A stretch of DNA of 64,000 bases from Psoroptes ovis (GCA_002943765.1 PQWQ01000001.1:186001-250000), one strand, 5' to 3'. Positions 37,315 through 50,004 are shown, numbered from the stretch's first letter. Notes: generated from the sequence alone by a model not told the origin. Numbers and translations are program-made.

Positions 37315-37409
37315 AATAATAACAATATCATAAACATCTAACATACGAAAACATTATTGATCAATTTGATGATTGCTCACGATGATGATGTTGATGATAT
37401 TTGGATTTG
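37315..37409 (+). repeat. Border direct repeat, right copy
   Basis: Same orientation as the left copy, 3711 bp away (not a multiple of 44). It closes the satellite on its right side. Confidence 0.9.
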
Positions 37410-37984
37410 TTTGATAATTTGCTAAATCGTTATATAATAATTATTTTCCTTTATTTTAATTCAAAGAAAATTTATTGTTTATTATCATGTTATGTTTCTG
37501 ATTATCAAAAAAATGATCTATGAATTCGATGCTTTGCTGATCATTGTTATGAGAAAAATAAAAATAAAATAAAATAATTCACAATTTCTTCATAAATGAT
37601 AATAAACAAATAATTATCAACACCTTGGTGTGAAAAAATGATGTTGAAATGATATCGACTATTTCAGCATGAACAATGGCATTTCTGGGCGATGAATCGA
37701 AAAAAAAATTGATGAAAAATCAAAAATAAAATCTAAGGCTATTGATTTTATTTCTTCATTTTTTTTTTTTTTTTTTTGAATTGTTTGAAATTTCGTACAA
37801 AATAATCGTTTGAATGTCAATCGTCGATCGTTTGAATTGAAAATAAATGAATAAATAAAAATTTAAATACAAGTCATTCAAGTGTCAATGATATTTATAT
37901 GTTTTATATAATTTTTGTAACATTGTAACTATCATTTGTTCATCAATTAATCAGCGTTTATTGAAAAAAAAAAAATGAAATATT

Positions 37985-38060
37985 AGGTTGTCCGAAAAGT
38001 TCATTTCGCTTAATCAATAGAGTTGCTAATGAAAATCAGCTAGAACTTTTCGGACAACCA
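37985..38060 (+). mobile_element. 76-bp palindromic MITE, type B interior
   Basis: AGGTTGTCCGAAAAGTTCAT at left, CTTTTCGGACAACCA at right; the interior GCTTAATCAATAGAGTTGCT is typical. It is the first copy to the right of the satellite. Confidence 0.85.
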
Positions 38061-38365
38061 AATAGATTGATGAGTGAATTTATATTTGAATTGGTTTTTT
38101 GGTATTATTATTATTAAAATTGATAAATTTTGATTTTTGTAAATGGATGATGATTCCCGGAAATAAATGCCATTTCTTTCATTCTTATTGTTATTAAATT
38201 GTTTAAATCTTATGAAATTCATTTATTTTTCTGTCATCTTTTGCTTTCGATCATGATCACCATCATCACCAGCATCATTTTAGCTTGTCATTTATTCATT
38301 TATTCATTCATTTATCCGATGATTTTTTTAATTATTAATTTCATTTATTATTTATTTATCTATGT

Positions 38366-38441
38366 CGTTTGTCCGAAAAGTTTATTCCGCTACATCAATA
38401 GAGTAGCTCATGAAAATCAGCCAGAACTTTCCGGACAACCT
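38366..38441 (+). mobile_element. 76-bp palindromic MITE, type B interior
   Basis: Left end CGTTTGTCCGAAAAGTTTAT, right end CTTTCCGGACAACCT. The interior TACATCAATAGAGTAGCTCA is slightly diverged. Confidence 0.8.
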
Positions 38442-39081
38442 GATATTTTTGAATGTATTTTCTCCTATTCATTTATTTATGACAAATTTCATTCAATTTT
38501 AATATCAATTTTTTCAAATTTGTATCGATTGATGTCGCTCGCAATAAAAAAATAAAATTGATGGCATTCGGAAATTATCATCGATGTCGATTTATCGACA
38601 TACATATGTGTGCATCGACACCGTTGATTGATTGTAAGGGCTTAATGTTTTAGGGTCAAAATACGATTATTTTCATTTTGGGTTCGATATATATTTTCTT
38701 CGCTTTTACAAACATTTATAATCTAGGCTCCTTGATTCTAGGATATCAATGTCTATATATTGTCTATTAATCGACCATCTTGTATCGTTTTTTGATTGTG
38801 CACATAATTCATTATTATTATTATCATTGTCTTATCATCATTCATACTTCAAATAATAATTATTAATTTATTGGTTCATTGAATCGAATTATCATTTTGC
38901 ATTTGAAAATTTTCTCGATTCAAATCTATAGCCTTAATATTTTCATTCAATCCTTGCCTTCCAACATTCATTCATTCATTCATTTCTCACAAAACAGAGC
39001 TTAATCGATCTATTCAATCAGAATTGATTGTTATATTTTGGTATTAATTTCATCTAAAAAAACAATGTTCAAACATATATT

Positions 39082-39160
39082 TGGTTGTCCAAAAAGTTCA
39101 TTCTGCTTAATCAATCATAGAGTTGCACATGAAAATCGGCCAAAACTTTTCGGACAACCT
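39082..39160 (+). mobile_element. 79-bp palindromic MITE, type B interior
   Basis: Left TGGTTGTCCAAAAAGTTCAT, right CTTTTCGGACAACCT. Three extra bases occur in the interior (AATCAATCATAGAG). Confidence 0.85.
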
Positions 39161-39685
39161 ATAATATATCAATTATCATTAAACGGATTAATTATCATTA
39201 TTACAAAAAATAAAAATAAAATCATAATTTCATATTTATTGAACACAGAAGAAATTTTGACAAAATATATAAAATCCTTAAGACTCTCAATAGAATAGGA
39301 TTTTCTCTTATTTTTCATTTTTCAAATGAAAAATGAATCAATTATTTTCATTTTTCATCATTCAGGTGTATGTTTATGAGGTATGTACCTGAGGTATATG
39401 TTCATTTTGATAAATATTAATAATTCTCATAATACACGGGAAAATTTATCGAAAAAATAAACCAAAATACACAAAATAATGGTGTATGAATGAATATAAA
39501 TATTAAATCAAACTTTTTCAAATCAAATTTTCAAAGGAAAATTTCCAAAAGTAATTCAAAGTAAAAAGGCGTTGTTTCATTTTTCGAATCTGTTTTGTCG
39601 GGAAAAAATATTACTTTTAATACATATAATCATTATCATTATTATTAGAATTTTGAAATTAATTCAATTTTATCAAAATTTTAGC

Positions 39686-39762
39686 GGGTTGTCCGAAAAG
39701 TTCTGGCCGATTTCGATGAGCAACTCTATTCGATCAAGCCGGATGAACTTTTCGGACATCCT
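39686..39762 (-). mobile_element. 77-bp palindromic MITE, type B interior, reversed
   Basis: On the plus strand it reads GGGTTGTCCGAAAAGTTCTG, then GATGAGCAACTCTATTCGAT, then GAACTTTTCGGACATCCT, that is, type B on the minus strand. Confidence 0.85.
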
Positions 39763-39960
39763 AATACATTTTAAAAAATGTAATTTACAAACGACAAATA
39801 ATAATGATAATGGTTGAAAATAATCGAAAAACAGAATATTTTCTAGGCGTTGGTGAATGAATATTATCGAAAAAAATAAATTCATTTATTATACGATTAT
39901 ATCATTGAAACGACAAGTAAAAATGAATGGTAAAACAAATAAAAAACCAAGTAACATATT

Positions 39961-40036
39961 GGGTTGTCCCATAAGTTCTTGCCGTTTTTTGAATAAAAAA
40001 AAATTCAAAAAACGACAAGAACTTATGGGACAACCC
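39961..40036. mobile_element. 76-bp palindromic MITE, type C, near-perfect hairpin
   Basis: Left GGGTTGTCCCATAAGTTCTT, right AAGAACTTATGGGACAACCC; the interior AACG/CGTT arms also pair. It is the cleanest foldback of the set. Confidence 0.9.
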
Positions 40037-41629
40037 AATACCATTGTGGATCAAAAAAAAAAAAAAAAATCAAAAAACGATGATCAACGACGATTGATGG
40101 GCAAAGAAAAAAAAATGGGCTCATGGAAAACAACAAAAACTTATTGCGATTTTGATTTTGCGTTGATGATGATCATATGAATTCATATTCATATTATTCG
40201 CAGCATGTACACGCATTCAGTCATTCATCGATTCATTCATCCGATATAAATAATCTTTAAAGTAAATGATCGAAACTAAATCAAATATTTGTAAAATCAA
40301 TCAAATTTTCCAAATGAAATGCCAGCACCACATATTCACACAACGCCTTTTGATCTGCCATTTGTTTGTGCTGTTGTTTTGTGCTGTTGTTCAATATGTT
40401 TTTTTGAACTTTTCAAATTTTAAAAATTTCAAAAAACATTTATTTTAATTGATGAAATCATATGTTTAATCATGTTTTTAACAATTTTTTTAATGCTTCA
40501 ACTCGAATAATCAAACGACTAAGCTTCAACTTGATTTCAATTAATTTCATCAACTAATAATGACAATAATGATTATAATCATCGTCGAAAAAAACTGAAA
40601 TGAAATTTCATCTTCAAAGTAAATGTGAATAATAATAATCAGACAAATTAATAATATCATTCAATTTCAATTCAACCAATTCAATTTTTACTAAAGATTT
40701 GAAAATTTGAAAATGAATATCAATAATTTGAATTTGAGAATCGAATATTGAAAATGTGGTGAAACGAAATGTAAAAAAAATGATGTCTTAGATGTATAAG
40801 ATGTCTAAGATGTCTAAGATTATGATGATAAGTGAGCCCAAAAAAAAAAAATTGAAATTGAAATTGAATCATATCATTATATGGAATGATGTTTGAATAA
40901 ATATGAAAAGAAATGAATGAATGATTCAAATAAAATTTCAATCATATTCATAATTATTATCATATTGATAATAATACAGATGAAGATAATGATGATAATA
41001 AGGAGAATGATTACAATTATCGTTACAAATTATCATCATTCATATTATTAATTGAATTCATTGATTTAATTTAGAATTGAATGCTGAAAATTTATTCATT
41101 TCAGAATTTTCAGAATATTTTAGCCCGTATATCTTACTGGATTCTTCAATTCTCTTCGATTCTCTCTGTATCCCTCTCTCTGGGGCTCCATAATTCTTTT
41201 CCCTTGTTCATCTTCATCTTCATTTTCAATTTTCTGGGGGTTCATCATCATTTGATTCATTAATTTCATAGAATATTCATTGAATTCGCTCATTTGTTCA
41301 TTCATCGTTTGTATGAATTGAAATTTCATAATTTTTTCGTTTTATTCTTAATAATTCAATTCAACCATCGATTTCAATTTCACCAAAAACACATATATAC
41401 TTACATTTATCTATCTATTTATTATTAGTATTATTCAATTCAATTCAATTCAACTTTAATTTATTCAAGTTTTTATATTTCGAAATTCTTATTTCATAAT
41501 TTCTTAATTCATATAATTTTTAATACTTTTAAATTCATATTTTATTTCGGAAATATTATATTTTTTTCGCTTCAATTTTTCATAAAAATTGAAAACCCTG
41601 TAAGTTGGCATGTATTATGTATGTACATT

Positions 41630-41705
41630 AGGTTGTCCGATAAGTTCTTGCCGGTTATATTATGAAAAATTATTGAAAAATCGGCAAGAACTTATGGGAC
41701 AACCT
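41630..41705 (-). mobile_element. 76-bp palindromic MITE, type A interior, in a palindromic target
   Basis: Type A reversed (GGTTATATTATGAAA inside). The flanks TGTACATTA and TAATGTACA extend the inverted symmetry by seven bases outside the TA. Confidence 0.9.
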
Positions 41706-43478
41706 AATGTACATTGATATTCTATTTGAAATTATAAATATTTAATCATTTCTTTCTTTCTTCTTTTTCATTTGCTTGCCTCTTCAAGCGATATCAAATT
41801 CATTAAATGAATTTATATCAACAACAAGAGCAGTGAAAATGAAATAAATGAAAATAATAATACAAATCAATGACACTAATCAATTACAGTGATAATAATA
41901 CTGATAATTGTGATAATTTATAAGGGGAAAATGAATTCCAATCTTGAAATCTTGAAATCTTCCAATCTTTCTATGATAATTTCTCACAATTCTCTCTCCT
42001 ATTTGAAACATGTCAAAGTATTTATTCTTTGGTTCGTTATTTTGTATGTGTTTCAATGATGATTGGTGGTGGACATACATACAAACAAACAAACAAACCC
42101 AAAAAATCAAATCAAATGACAATTCAAATGTTATTTTTCTTCGAGAATTATCATCATTGTTTGATTCAAAATTATCAAACACATTGATTAGACGTGAAGA
42201 ATTGAACCAAGAATTCATATCAAACGAATAATTCGTATGAATTCTGAAGAAATTCTCGCTTATTTCGAGCAAAATACACACCGAAATTCTTCAAGATTTG
42301 ATTTGAATTGGAATTACTTTGCTTTTGGTCGTTTTGAATCATTTCAAAACGAAGACCAAAACAAAAGAAATCAAAGAATTGAATCGAATCAAAAATATTT
42401 TCGAATCGAATACCATTTCAAATATTGGTACATTGGTACATGGTACATTGTGATGCTGCCAAATGTAAAAATGAAAATAAAACAGATAAATAAATTTATA
42501 AATGATAATAGAATTTTCATTTGAAATTATTATTATTATTATTACATTTTTCACTGATAACAATGATCATCATTGTTGATGATGATGATGATGATGATGT
42601 TTTCAACGTATTTCATTTGACATCGCAGTACTATTATTATTATCATAATTGAACAGAAATAATAAGAGCTGAATGCAACCAATGAATGTAATCGTTCGCC
42701 ATTCATTCATTCATTCATTGACAGTCTTTGGTTTTTCAGGCTTTTTAAAGCTTTCAACTTTTACCAGAATTTTTACCAGAAAAAGAATCTTCTCCTCGTG
42801 TTGTTGTTCACATATCATATCATTGAATGCCATTATTCCACATCCGATATGTTTTGTTTGTTTGTTGTTTGTTTGGTCGTTTTGGCTTGTCGAATATATT
42901 TCGGGAAGCAAAATAATAAAAGAATAAACATTTTTGGAAAATGCCAATGTCATAATTGTTTGATGTCTTTTTTGTGTTTGTATTTGTATGTGTTTTGCCT
43001 GACATCATCATAGAAATATCTGCTGGCTACGCATACTGACAACATGCAAGGCTTATCTTTATTTTTTTTTTGTGTTTTGTCAGTTTTGAAATTTTTCATG
43101 AAATTCTATGAAAACTTGTATGTATGTATATGGAATTGAAATTGAAAGCAAACAATGGTCACATTTAAAAGTTTTTTTTTCAAATTCAAAATGAAAGAAA
43201 TGATAAAAATGTATTTCAATGAAAAATAAATAATTTTTAGTTTTTGACATGTAAAATTCCGGATTTCATTTGAAATTTTTACCATTTTTCACCATTTTTT
43301 TCAAATTATCAAATATATTTCATTGAAATCACTGAAAATAATAATGAAAATTGTCTCTTTTATTTTTCTCTTATAACACAGATTATTACTGTCGACACTG
43401 CTATTAATTCTTATCTACAGATACTTCTATTCGATTCTATGAAATAGAAAAAAATCAACGAATTACAAAATCTTCAAC

Positions 43479-44358
43479 ATGTGTAAATTATTCGATGATT
43501 ATGATGATAGCAACAATGATAATTGTAATGGTTGTTGCGAAATCGATGTTGATGGTGTTGATGGTGATGGCTATGATGATGATCCAGAAACGGATGAATG
43601 TATTGATCAAAATAAATGTTTAATTTGTTATTTATGTTGTTGTTGTTGTCATCGTCGACGACGACGACGTAATCGTAAACAAAATTGTTGTTGTTGTTGT
43701 ACAAATTGTCAACAAATAAATTGTCCACCTAAATGTTTGGTAAATTGTTTAAACTGTCTAAATCCTATACAATATTTTACATATAATAATATGATTATAT
43801 TATGTCGTACATTATATCTTCTATTACAAACATTATTGATTGCAACATCAATTTTCGGTATGATATGGTCAAATGTTTATTTTGATACATTTAATCAAAT
43901 ATTTACTGGTACAATTATTGGTGGCCATTTAGTTACATTATCAGCAGGTAATCTTTTATTAAATAGGATTTTATTTTAATTTTAAATTCTAATTTAATTT
44001 AATCAAAATTAATTTTGATTAATATGTCTTTCCATTTTTCTTCATTTCTCTCTATTTCTATTCATTCATTGATCCATTAATTCAAAAACAAAAAGGAGGA
44101 TTGATATTAGGATTAAGCGGACTATATGCAACTATTAAACATCATAGACGTTTATTATATACACATGCAGTGATCAATTGGACATTGTTTTCACTTCGAT
44201 TATTTACATGGCTATTATCAATATTACATGATAATCGATTAAGTTTTGATATGAAAAATAATCAACAATTACAGCTATTGCTGTGTTTAGCACCAATAGA
44301 ATTATTATTATCATTATTATCGACAATATTGTTACGAGATGCATTAATTTATTATTGA
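43479..44358 (+). CDS. Unrecognised four-helix membrane protein with Cys-rich N terminus
   Basis: Two exons, 43479-43947 and 44096-44358, joined in phase 1 (donor GCAG|GTAATC, acceptor AAAAG|GAGGA), giving about 243 residues. The first 100 residues are acidic, then very Cys-rich (CCCCCHRRRRRRNRKQNCCC at about 53-72), probably cytoplasmic and palmitoylated or metal-binding (inference). Four hydrophobic segments follow at about 105-130, 140-170, 176-198 and 212-240, joined by short loops. The short third loop and absence of the CCG motif argue against a tetraspanin. I do not recognise the family. It is the only gene found in the right 26 kb. Confidence 0.65.
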
Positions 44359-44822
44359 ATCATAAGGTTTAAATGAACCAAAAAACCAACCAAAAAAACT
44401 ACCCACAAAAACCAACCAAGAAAAAAAACAAAGTTATCGATTAATTAATCATTCGATTAATTAACCAATTAAAAAATTTTTTGAAATTTGTATCAAACTA
44501 TTGAACTATCGAATTATTGGAAAACGATTAAAAAAAATCAAATTAAAATTTTTGAAATCAGTCAAACATGGGATCGAAAAATCTCATTAAAAAATACCAT
44601 CTGAAAAATCCAAAATAATTTGATAAATCACAATCAAATATTTACAATCGAAAAATAATGGAAAAATTACGAGAAATTACGAGAAAAATTACAAAAATCA
44701 AAATCATTATCACATGACTGGTCTAAGGATGAAATATTTTCGTATTTTTCCGTATGAAAACGATACATATTTTCGGCCTTTCATATTCTTTCATCAATTC
44801 AAAATTTAATCATGAAAATATT

Positions 44823-44899
44823 AGGTTGTCCAAAAAGTTTTTAGCCGATTATATCGTAGAAATAGATTCGAAAATTGGCAAGAACTTTTTGGACAACCT
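44823..44899 (-). mobile_element. 77-bp palindromic MITE, type A interior, reversed
   Basis: Left AGGTTGTCCAAAAAGTTTTT pairs with right AGAACTTTTTGGACAACCT. The change to CAAAAAG in the left arm is matched by CTTTTTG in the right. Confidence 0.85.
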
Positions 44900-44950
44900 A
44901 AATAATAATAAATAAATAAATAAATGATTGGTAAAATTAGCAAGGAAAAA

Positions 44951-45002
44951 ACATATTGAAACACATTGAAACATATTGAAACACATTGAAACATATTGAA
45001 AC
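44951..45002. repeat. Minisatellite of alternating 10-bp units
   Basis: ACATATTGAA and ACACATTGAA alternate five times (20-bp higher-order unit). Confidence 0.9.
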
Positions 45003-46331
45003 ACACACATTCCATTCCATTTACATTATGGAATTTTTATTAATGTTTTTTTGCTTTGATTTATTTTTCAATCAGTAATATGTAACAATATCGATACATA
45101 CACACACACAAACACACGAATATTGGTCATCGATATATGTTTCGACATTTGATTTTATTTATTTATTTATTATTTTCACCATTTCTCTCATTTCTCATTT
45201 CTTTCTGTGTATTTCTGCGATCGTTTATCATAAAATATATTTCTGAAAAAATCATCGATGATATTTTCTTCGATGATGAAAATTGAAATAAATAAATAAA
45301 TATCGCCAAAGACTATTCTAGACTCAAATGTTTGGGTAAAATGACCCAAAATTTTTCAAAAAAATTGATGGAATTTTTCGATTTTTTTTCCGTTGTTGCT
45401 TTAAATGATATTAACGATAATTGAAATTATTACATTGTATTAATATTAATGGTGGTAAAAATTGATATTTTTCTAATTGAAAATTTGAAGCAATTTCGTT
45501 ATTTGATTTGATTTAATGTTTGTGTTCAGTGTATTTGTGTATTTGCAATGGAATTTTTTTTGGATCTCTCATTCCTTGTTTCAAAGCCTATCATATACAT
45601 GATTTACACACATGAAAATGCTCTGGGCCGATGAGCATGGACATCAATTTGCCATGATTTTTTTTGAGTTTGTTGGCCACAAAATCGGAAAATTAAAGGG
45701 TAACTTGGACAATTTCGTTTGAAAATTTTCAATTTTCATTCACTGAAAATCGTGAAATGAAATTTTTCTTTCGATTGAATCAACCGAGGTATAACAAATG
45801 GTAAATGTTAAACTAATTTAAAATCCAAACGAAGCGAAGAGGAAAAAATTTAATTATCGATGATGAGAGAGAGGGAATGAAATGGTTTATGATTATTCGG
45901 GTTTCATTGGGTTTCATGGAAATTTCATTGGGCCCAGAAAAAGCTTGGAATTCATTCATTCATTTGCTCGAAATTTTCACACATTTTCCTCTGATCCTTA
46001 TTAAATATTTTCAATATTTTTCTCTGATACTAGACATTCATTTGGAGAGGTGGCCATGTCTCAAAAAATGAATGGAACCAAAATCTATAATTTTCCAGGA
46101 GAAAATTCTTGTTCGAGAATATATTTCCATTCATTCATTCATTCATTATCGTTATCAGAGTTTTTAACAAAAACACACAAAAAAAATACTAATTTATTTC
46201 TGTCCATCATCATCATCATCATTATTATTGTTTAGAGATGATTATTAAAAGAATTATTATTATTTGTTTCTGAGTGAAGAACCATATTAAAAAGACTATG
46301 GTTTTTTGTCAGTGTGTGTATGTGATAAATT

Positions 46332-46406
46332 AGGTTGTCCGAAAAGTTTTTGCCGGTTATATCGTAGAAAATAATTAGAAAATCGGCAAGAACTTTTCGG
46401 ACAATT
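46332..46406 (-). mobile_element. 75-bp palindromic MITE, type A interior, reversed
   Basis: Left AGGTTGTCCGAAAAGTTTTT, right GAACTTTTCGGACAATTT. A short duplicate ACAACCTAAT follows at 46411-46420, like a second end. Confidence 0.85.
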
Positions 46407-47365
46407 TAATACAACCTAATACAACAGAACAGAAACAAATGAATGAATAGAAATGGAAAAAAACTAACCAAAAAATCAACCAGAAAAAAAACCAACTTGA
46501 CCATCAACCATCATCATTATTATTACTATTATTTCTAAGATTATTGTTCAATTTACCACTCCATAATAATAATAATAATAATAACGATGATAGCAATAAT
46601 TATTGTTATCTTTTTGGTTATTTTTTGATGTTCCAAAGTTGGCACAGACCAAAAATAATAAAATTCCAAACCAAAAGTGGTAAAGAATAACATTTTAGGG
46701 TCCATTGAAGAATGAGGAAAAAACAATGAAAAATATTGGCGAATGATATTGATAAATGGCCGAGCAATCGGAATCGAAATTTCATGAATCTTTGATTTTG
46801 GTGGCTCCGAAAATTATCGGAATTCAAATTGTTTTTAAAATTTACATGTTCACTTGAATAGATACAATAAATATTGATTCCGGATCTATTCCAGGACATT
46901 TATTGGTGTTTGGACAGTTTTTGGCAAAAAAAACAAATGACAATTTCTTAAATCGATTAATTTTTGCAAGAAATGAAAAATTCAAAGAAATATACTGAGG
47001 GAATATTCGTAAATCAACCAGCCAGAATTAGATTCTGGATCTCATAGAGCCTAGAATATTCAGCCGTAGAAAATGAAACAATGAAAATGAATTATTCGAG
47101 ATCAAATAATCGATTAATATCTTTGTTTTTTCCATAAGGTAAATTTAAATATTTCTTAAGGTCTTTATTTTCTTATTATTTTATAATTCTACAGCCTTAG
47201 AATTCTGTAGAATTGTTTCAATGCTGCTGCTGCTTGAATCTTTATACATTTATTCATTCATTCATTCATTCATCATCATCAGAGAAGAATCGATCAGAAA
47301 TTTTGTATTTTTTCTTATATCGAAAACTATATGATTACATGCTGGAAGAAAATTTCGAATATATT

Positions 47366-47442
47366 TTGTTGTCCGGAAAGTTCTTGCCGATTTTTCAATT
47401 GTTCTCTATGATTTGATCGGTGAAAACTTTTCGGACAGTCCT
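47366..47442 (+). mobile_element. 77-bp palindromic MITE, type A interior
   Basis: TTGTTGTCCGGAAAGTTCTT at left and CTTTTCGGACAGTCCT at right; ends diverged. Confidence 0.75.
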
Positions 47443-47884
47443 TATATAATAAAATGAAAATAGATAAATAAATAAATAAAAACATTGAAACAACCAAAAA
47501 CAACAAAAACAACAACAACAAAATATTATTATTATTATTTTAATTCAATCACCTGGAACACGAAATACTTCGTTTTAATAATAATAATAATAATAATAAT
47601 AATATTGATGGTGAAGAATCACCAAAAGTAAAATAAAGTAAAAATAAAAATTATCGATTATCATTTAAAATAACGAAAATTGTAAAAAATTTATATGAAA
47701 ATAAATGAAAAACAAAACAAACACAACAACAACACAAACACAAGGGAATAGTAAGAAATGAAATATGCAATATAAATGAATTGAATTGAATTGAATTGAA
47801 TCGAAATGAATGAATGAATGAATGAATTAAATGAAATATATATAAACGACATATGAACACCGAAAAAAAAATTCTTCATATATT

Positions 47885-47960
47885 TGGTTGTCCGAAAAGT
47901 TATGGCCGATTTTCATGAGCAACTCTATTGAATAAGCGGAATGAACTTTTCGGACAACCT
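47885..47960 (-). mobile_element. 76-bp palindromic MITE, type B interior, reversed
   Basis: TGGTTGTCCGAAAAGTTATG, then TCATGAGCAACTCTATTGAA, then CTTTTCGGACAACCT. Flanks ATATAT/AATATAT are themselves mirror-like. Confidence 0.85.
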
Positions 47961-48318
47961 AATATATCAATGAATAAATCGAATGGAATCGAAGTAATAA
48001 TACATAGTATGTATTAGCAAAGGAGAAATAAGAAATGAGAAATGAGAATCAAAATGAAATAAATAATCGAAATCAATCGATTTTGATCAAATGAAATGAA
48101 ATGAAATGAAATGAAAAAATGGATGTTTTTGTTATCAATGGACAATGATGTGGTGGTGGTGGTGGCGATGGCGATGGGGGTTTCGGTGATACACCGTACC
48201 ACCGAAACAAAACAACACAACATCATCTAACGTTGACCATTGTCCAACGATATATATACAATATTTACAACATTTACAAACAACAAATAATAATATTAAT
48301 AATATCAATAATAATATT

Positions 48319-48395
48319 GGGTTGTCCCATAAGTTCTTGCTGTTTTTTAAATTTTTCTTCATTGAGAAAAACGGTAAGAACTTATGGGACAACCC
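48319..48395. mobile_element. 77-bp palindromic MITE, type C
   Basis: GGGTTGTCCCATAAGTTCTT and AAGAACTTATGGGACAACCC. First of three type C copies within 630 bp. Confidence 0.85.
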
Positions 48396-48578
48396 AATAA
48401 TAATAATCATGAAAATAAACCTTAATGGTAATAAATTATTCTTTTTCGGTTGTTCCGTTTTTTTATATATTTTGTTGGTACTTTTATTATTATTATTATT
48501 ATTTTGAATTTTATTATTATTTTTTCTAGGGCCGTGTTGTTTGTTTGTTTGTTGTTTTTGGAATCGAAATGAAATATT

Positions 48579-48655
48579 AGGTTGTCCCATAAGTTCTTGC
48601 CGTTTTTTAGATTTTATTTCTATTCGAAAAACAGCGAGAACTTATGGGACAGCCT
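48579..48655. mobile_element. 77-bp palindromic MITE, type C
   Basis: AGGTTGTCCCATAAGTTCTT and GAGAACTTATGGGACAGCCT; middle member of the local trio. Confidence 0.85.
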
Positions 48656-48865
48656 AATATATTCAACTGACCAAATGAATTTGTTTCTTTGGTATTTTTT
48701 TTCTTGGTATTTGTACAAACACACACACATACACACACACACCAGAATCATAATATAATCAATTATATTTTATTTGTTTACTTTTCATTTCCGAATGAAA
48801 CATAAACGAAATTAATGAAAAACAACAATAATAAAACAAAGGAACAGAACAATAATAAAAATATA

Positions 48866-48942
48866 AGGTTGTTCCATAAGTTCTTGTCATTTTTCGAATA
48901 AGAAAAACATTAAAAAAAAGTCAAGAACTTATGGGACAACCC
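48866..48942. mobile_element. 77-bp palindromic MITE, type C
   Basis: AGGTTGTTCCATAAGTTCTT and AAGAACTTATGGGACAACCC; last of the local trio. The left arm has a C to T change not matched at right. Confidence 0.85.
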
Positions 48943-49393
48943 AATAAAAGACAAGAATGTTTTATGAAATTTTCATTCGAGAAAATAGAAATGATATCAT
49001 TTGATGGGTACAAAGATCATAGAGATAGAGATCAAGAAAACATTCATTTCTTAACATTTCTACGAAAATGTTTTTGTTTTCTTAGAGTCAAAAATCATTA
49101 AAATTTTACAAAATTTACTTTACACATTATCTCTGTCTTATTTGTTTCTCATCAAATGACACAGCATTGAAAGCTTTCATATAAAAAAATTTGATATTTG
49201 ATTAGCGAGTTTGATCATTTGAATTCGAGATTTTTTCCCTTCTTGCTAATACTAAAGGCCAATCGTTTGGAATTTAATTGACTTGTGAATTTGATTTTGA
49301 AAAAAAAAAACAGAAATGAAATTGATTAATTAACATTATTTTTTCATTCAGAAATGATTGATGTTAATTTGAAATTATAATTTTAAATTTCTC

Positions 49394-49415
49394 AAAAAAA
49401 AAAAAAAAAAAAAAA
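49394..49415. repeat. Poly(A) tract, 22 bp
   Basis: Pure A run ending in TAAAG, no adjacent element recognised. Confidence 0.85.
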
Positions 49416-50004
49416 TAAAGTTCAGTTTAAAACTTTAAAATTTCAGCCTTTATAAACCTTTGATTATTGCTTTGTTTTATGTTTGAAATTATTTTGTTTT
49501 TGAAAATATGAGTTTTAGGAAATTTATTTTTAAATTTCTTAAAAAATTAAAGAAAATTTTTGAAATCAGTGAATAATTTAATGGACATTAAATTGAGTAT
49601 CTTGAATTCAATTTTTTTCAAAAAATGGAAGAGAATTATATTTAAATTTTTTGCATTAAATTCTTCAGATAATTTGTCCTAAATAATTATGATAACGAAA
49701 ACACTAACCAAAGATTGATCACTCGAGAACAAACAAACACACGAATAAGATTTAATTCACTTATAGAATAATAATAATGGCCCAATGATGGCTTGCAATC
49801 ATTGTTTGTATTTGTACCACAAACACAAGAGAGAATTTTAGATAAAAAAAAAGTCATAAGTAAACAAATAATCTTTGAAATAATAATAATAATAATAATA
49901 ATATCGATGATTATAATAATTTTCAATGATTATTACAAATAAAATAGAAGAAATCATTGACCATTTTTATTTTTATATTTTTTCAGATTATTCAAATGTT
50001 TACT

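Larger units (their letters stand above)
37291..43478. other. 6.2-kb interval without genes, start of the mini-element swarm
   Basis: Between the satellite and the four-helix membrane gene I find six palindromic mini-elements and no gene. A charged minus-strand frame at 41120-41329 lacks any family signal. A reversed satellite-like word, AAAATCTAAGGCTAT, lies at about 37727-37741. Confidence 0.5.

Noticed and set aside
38199..38555. 118-codon frame running through a mini-element
   Set aside because: Half of its codons come from the palindromic element; low-complexity Ile/Phe-rich remainder.
41120..41329. Charged 69-codon frame on the minus strand (MNEQMSEF...REGYRENRRE)
   Set aside because: Composition is protein-like, but there is no domain, no splice context and no neighbouring exon; too weak to call.
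46411..46420. Second mini-element end (ACAACCTAAT) as a nested insertion
   Set aside because: Only ten bases match; more simply a local duplication of the element end.
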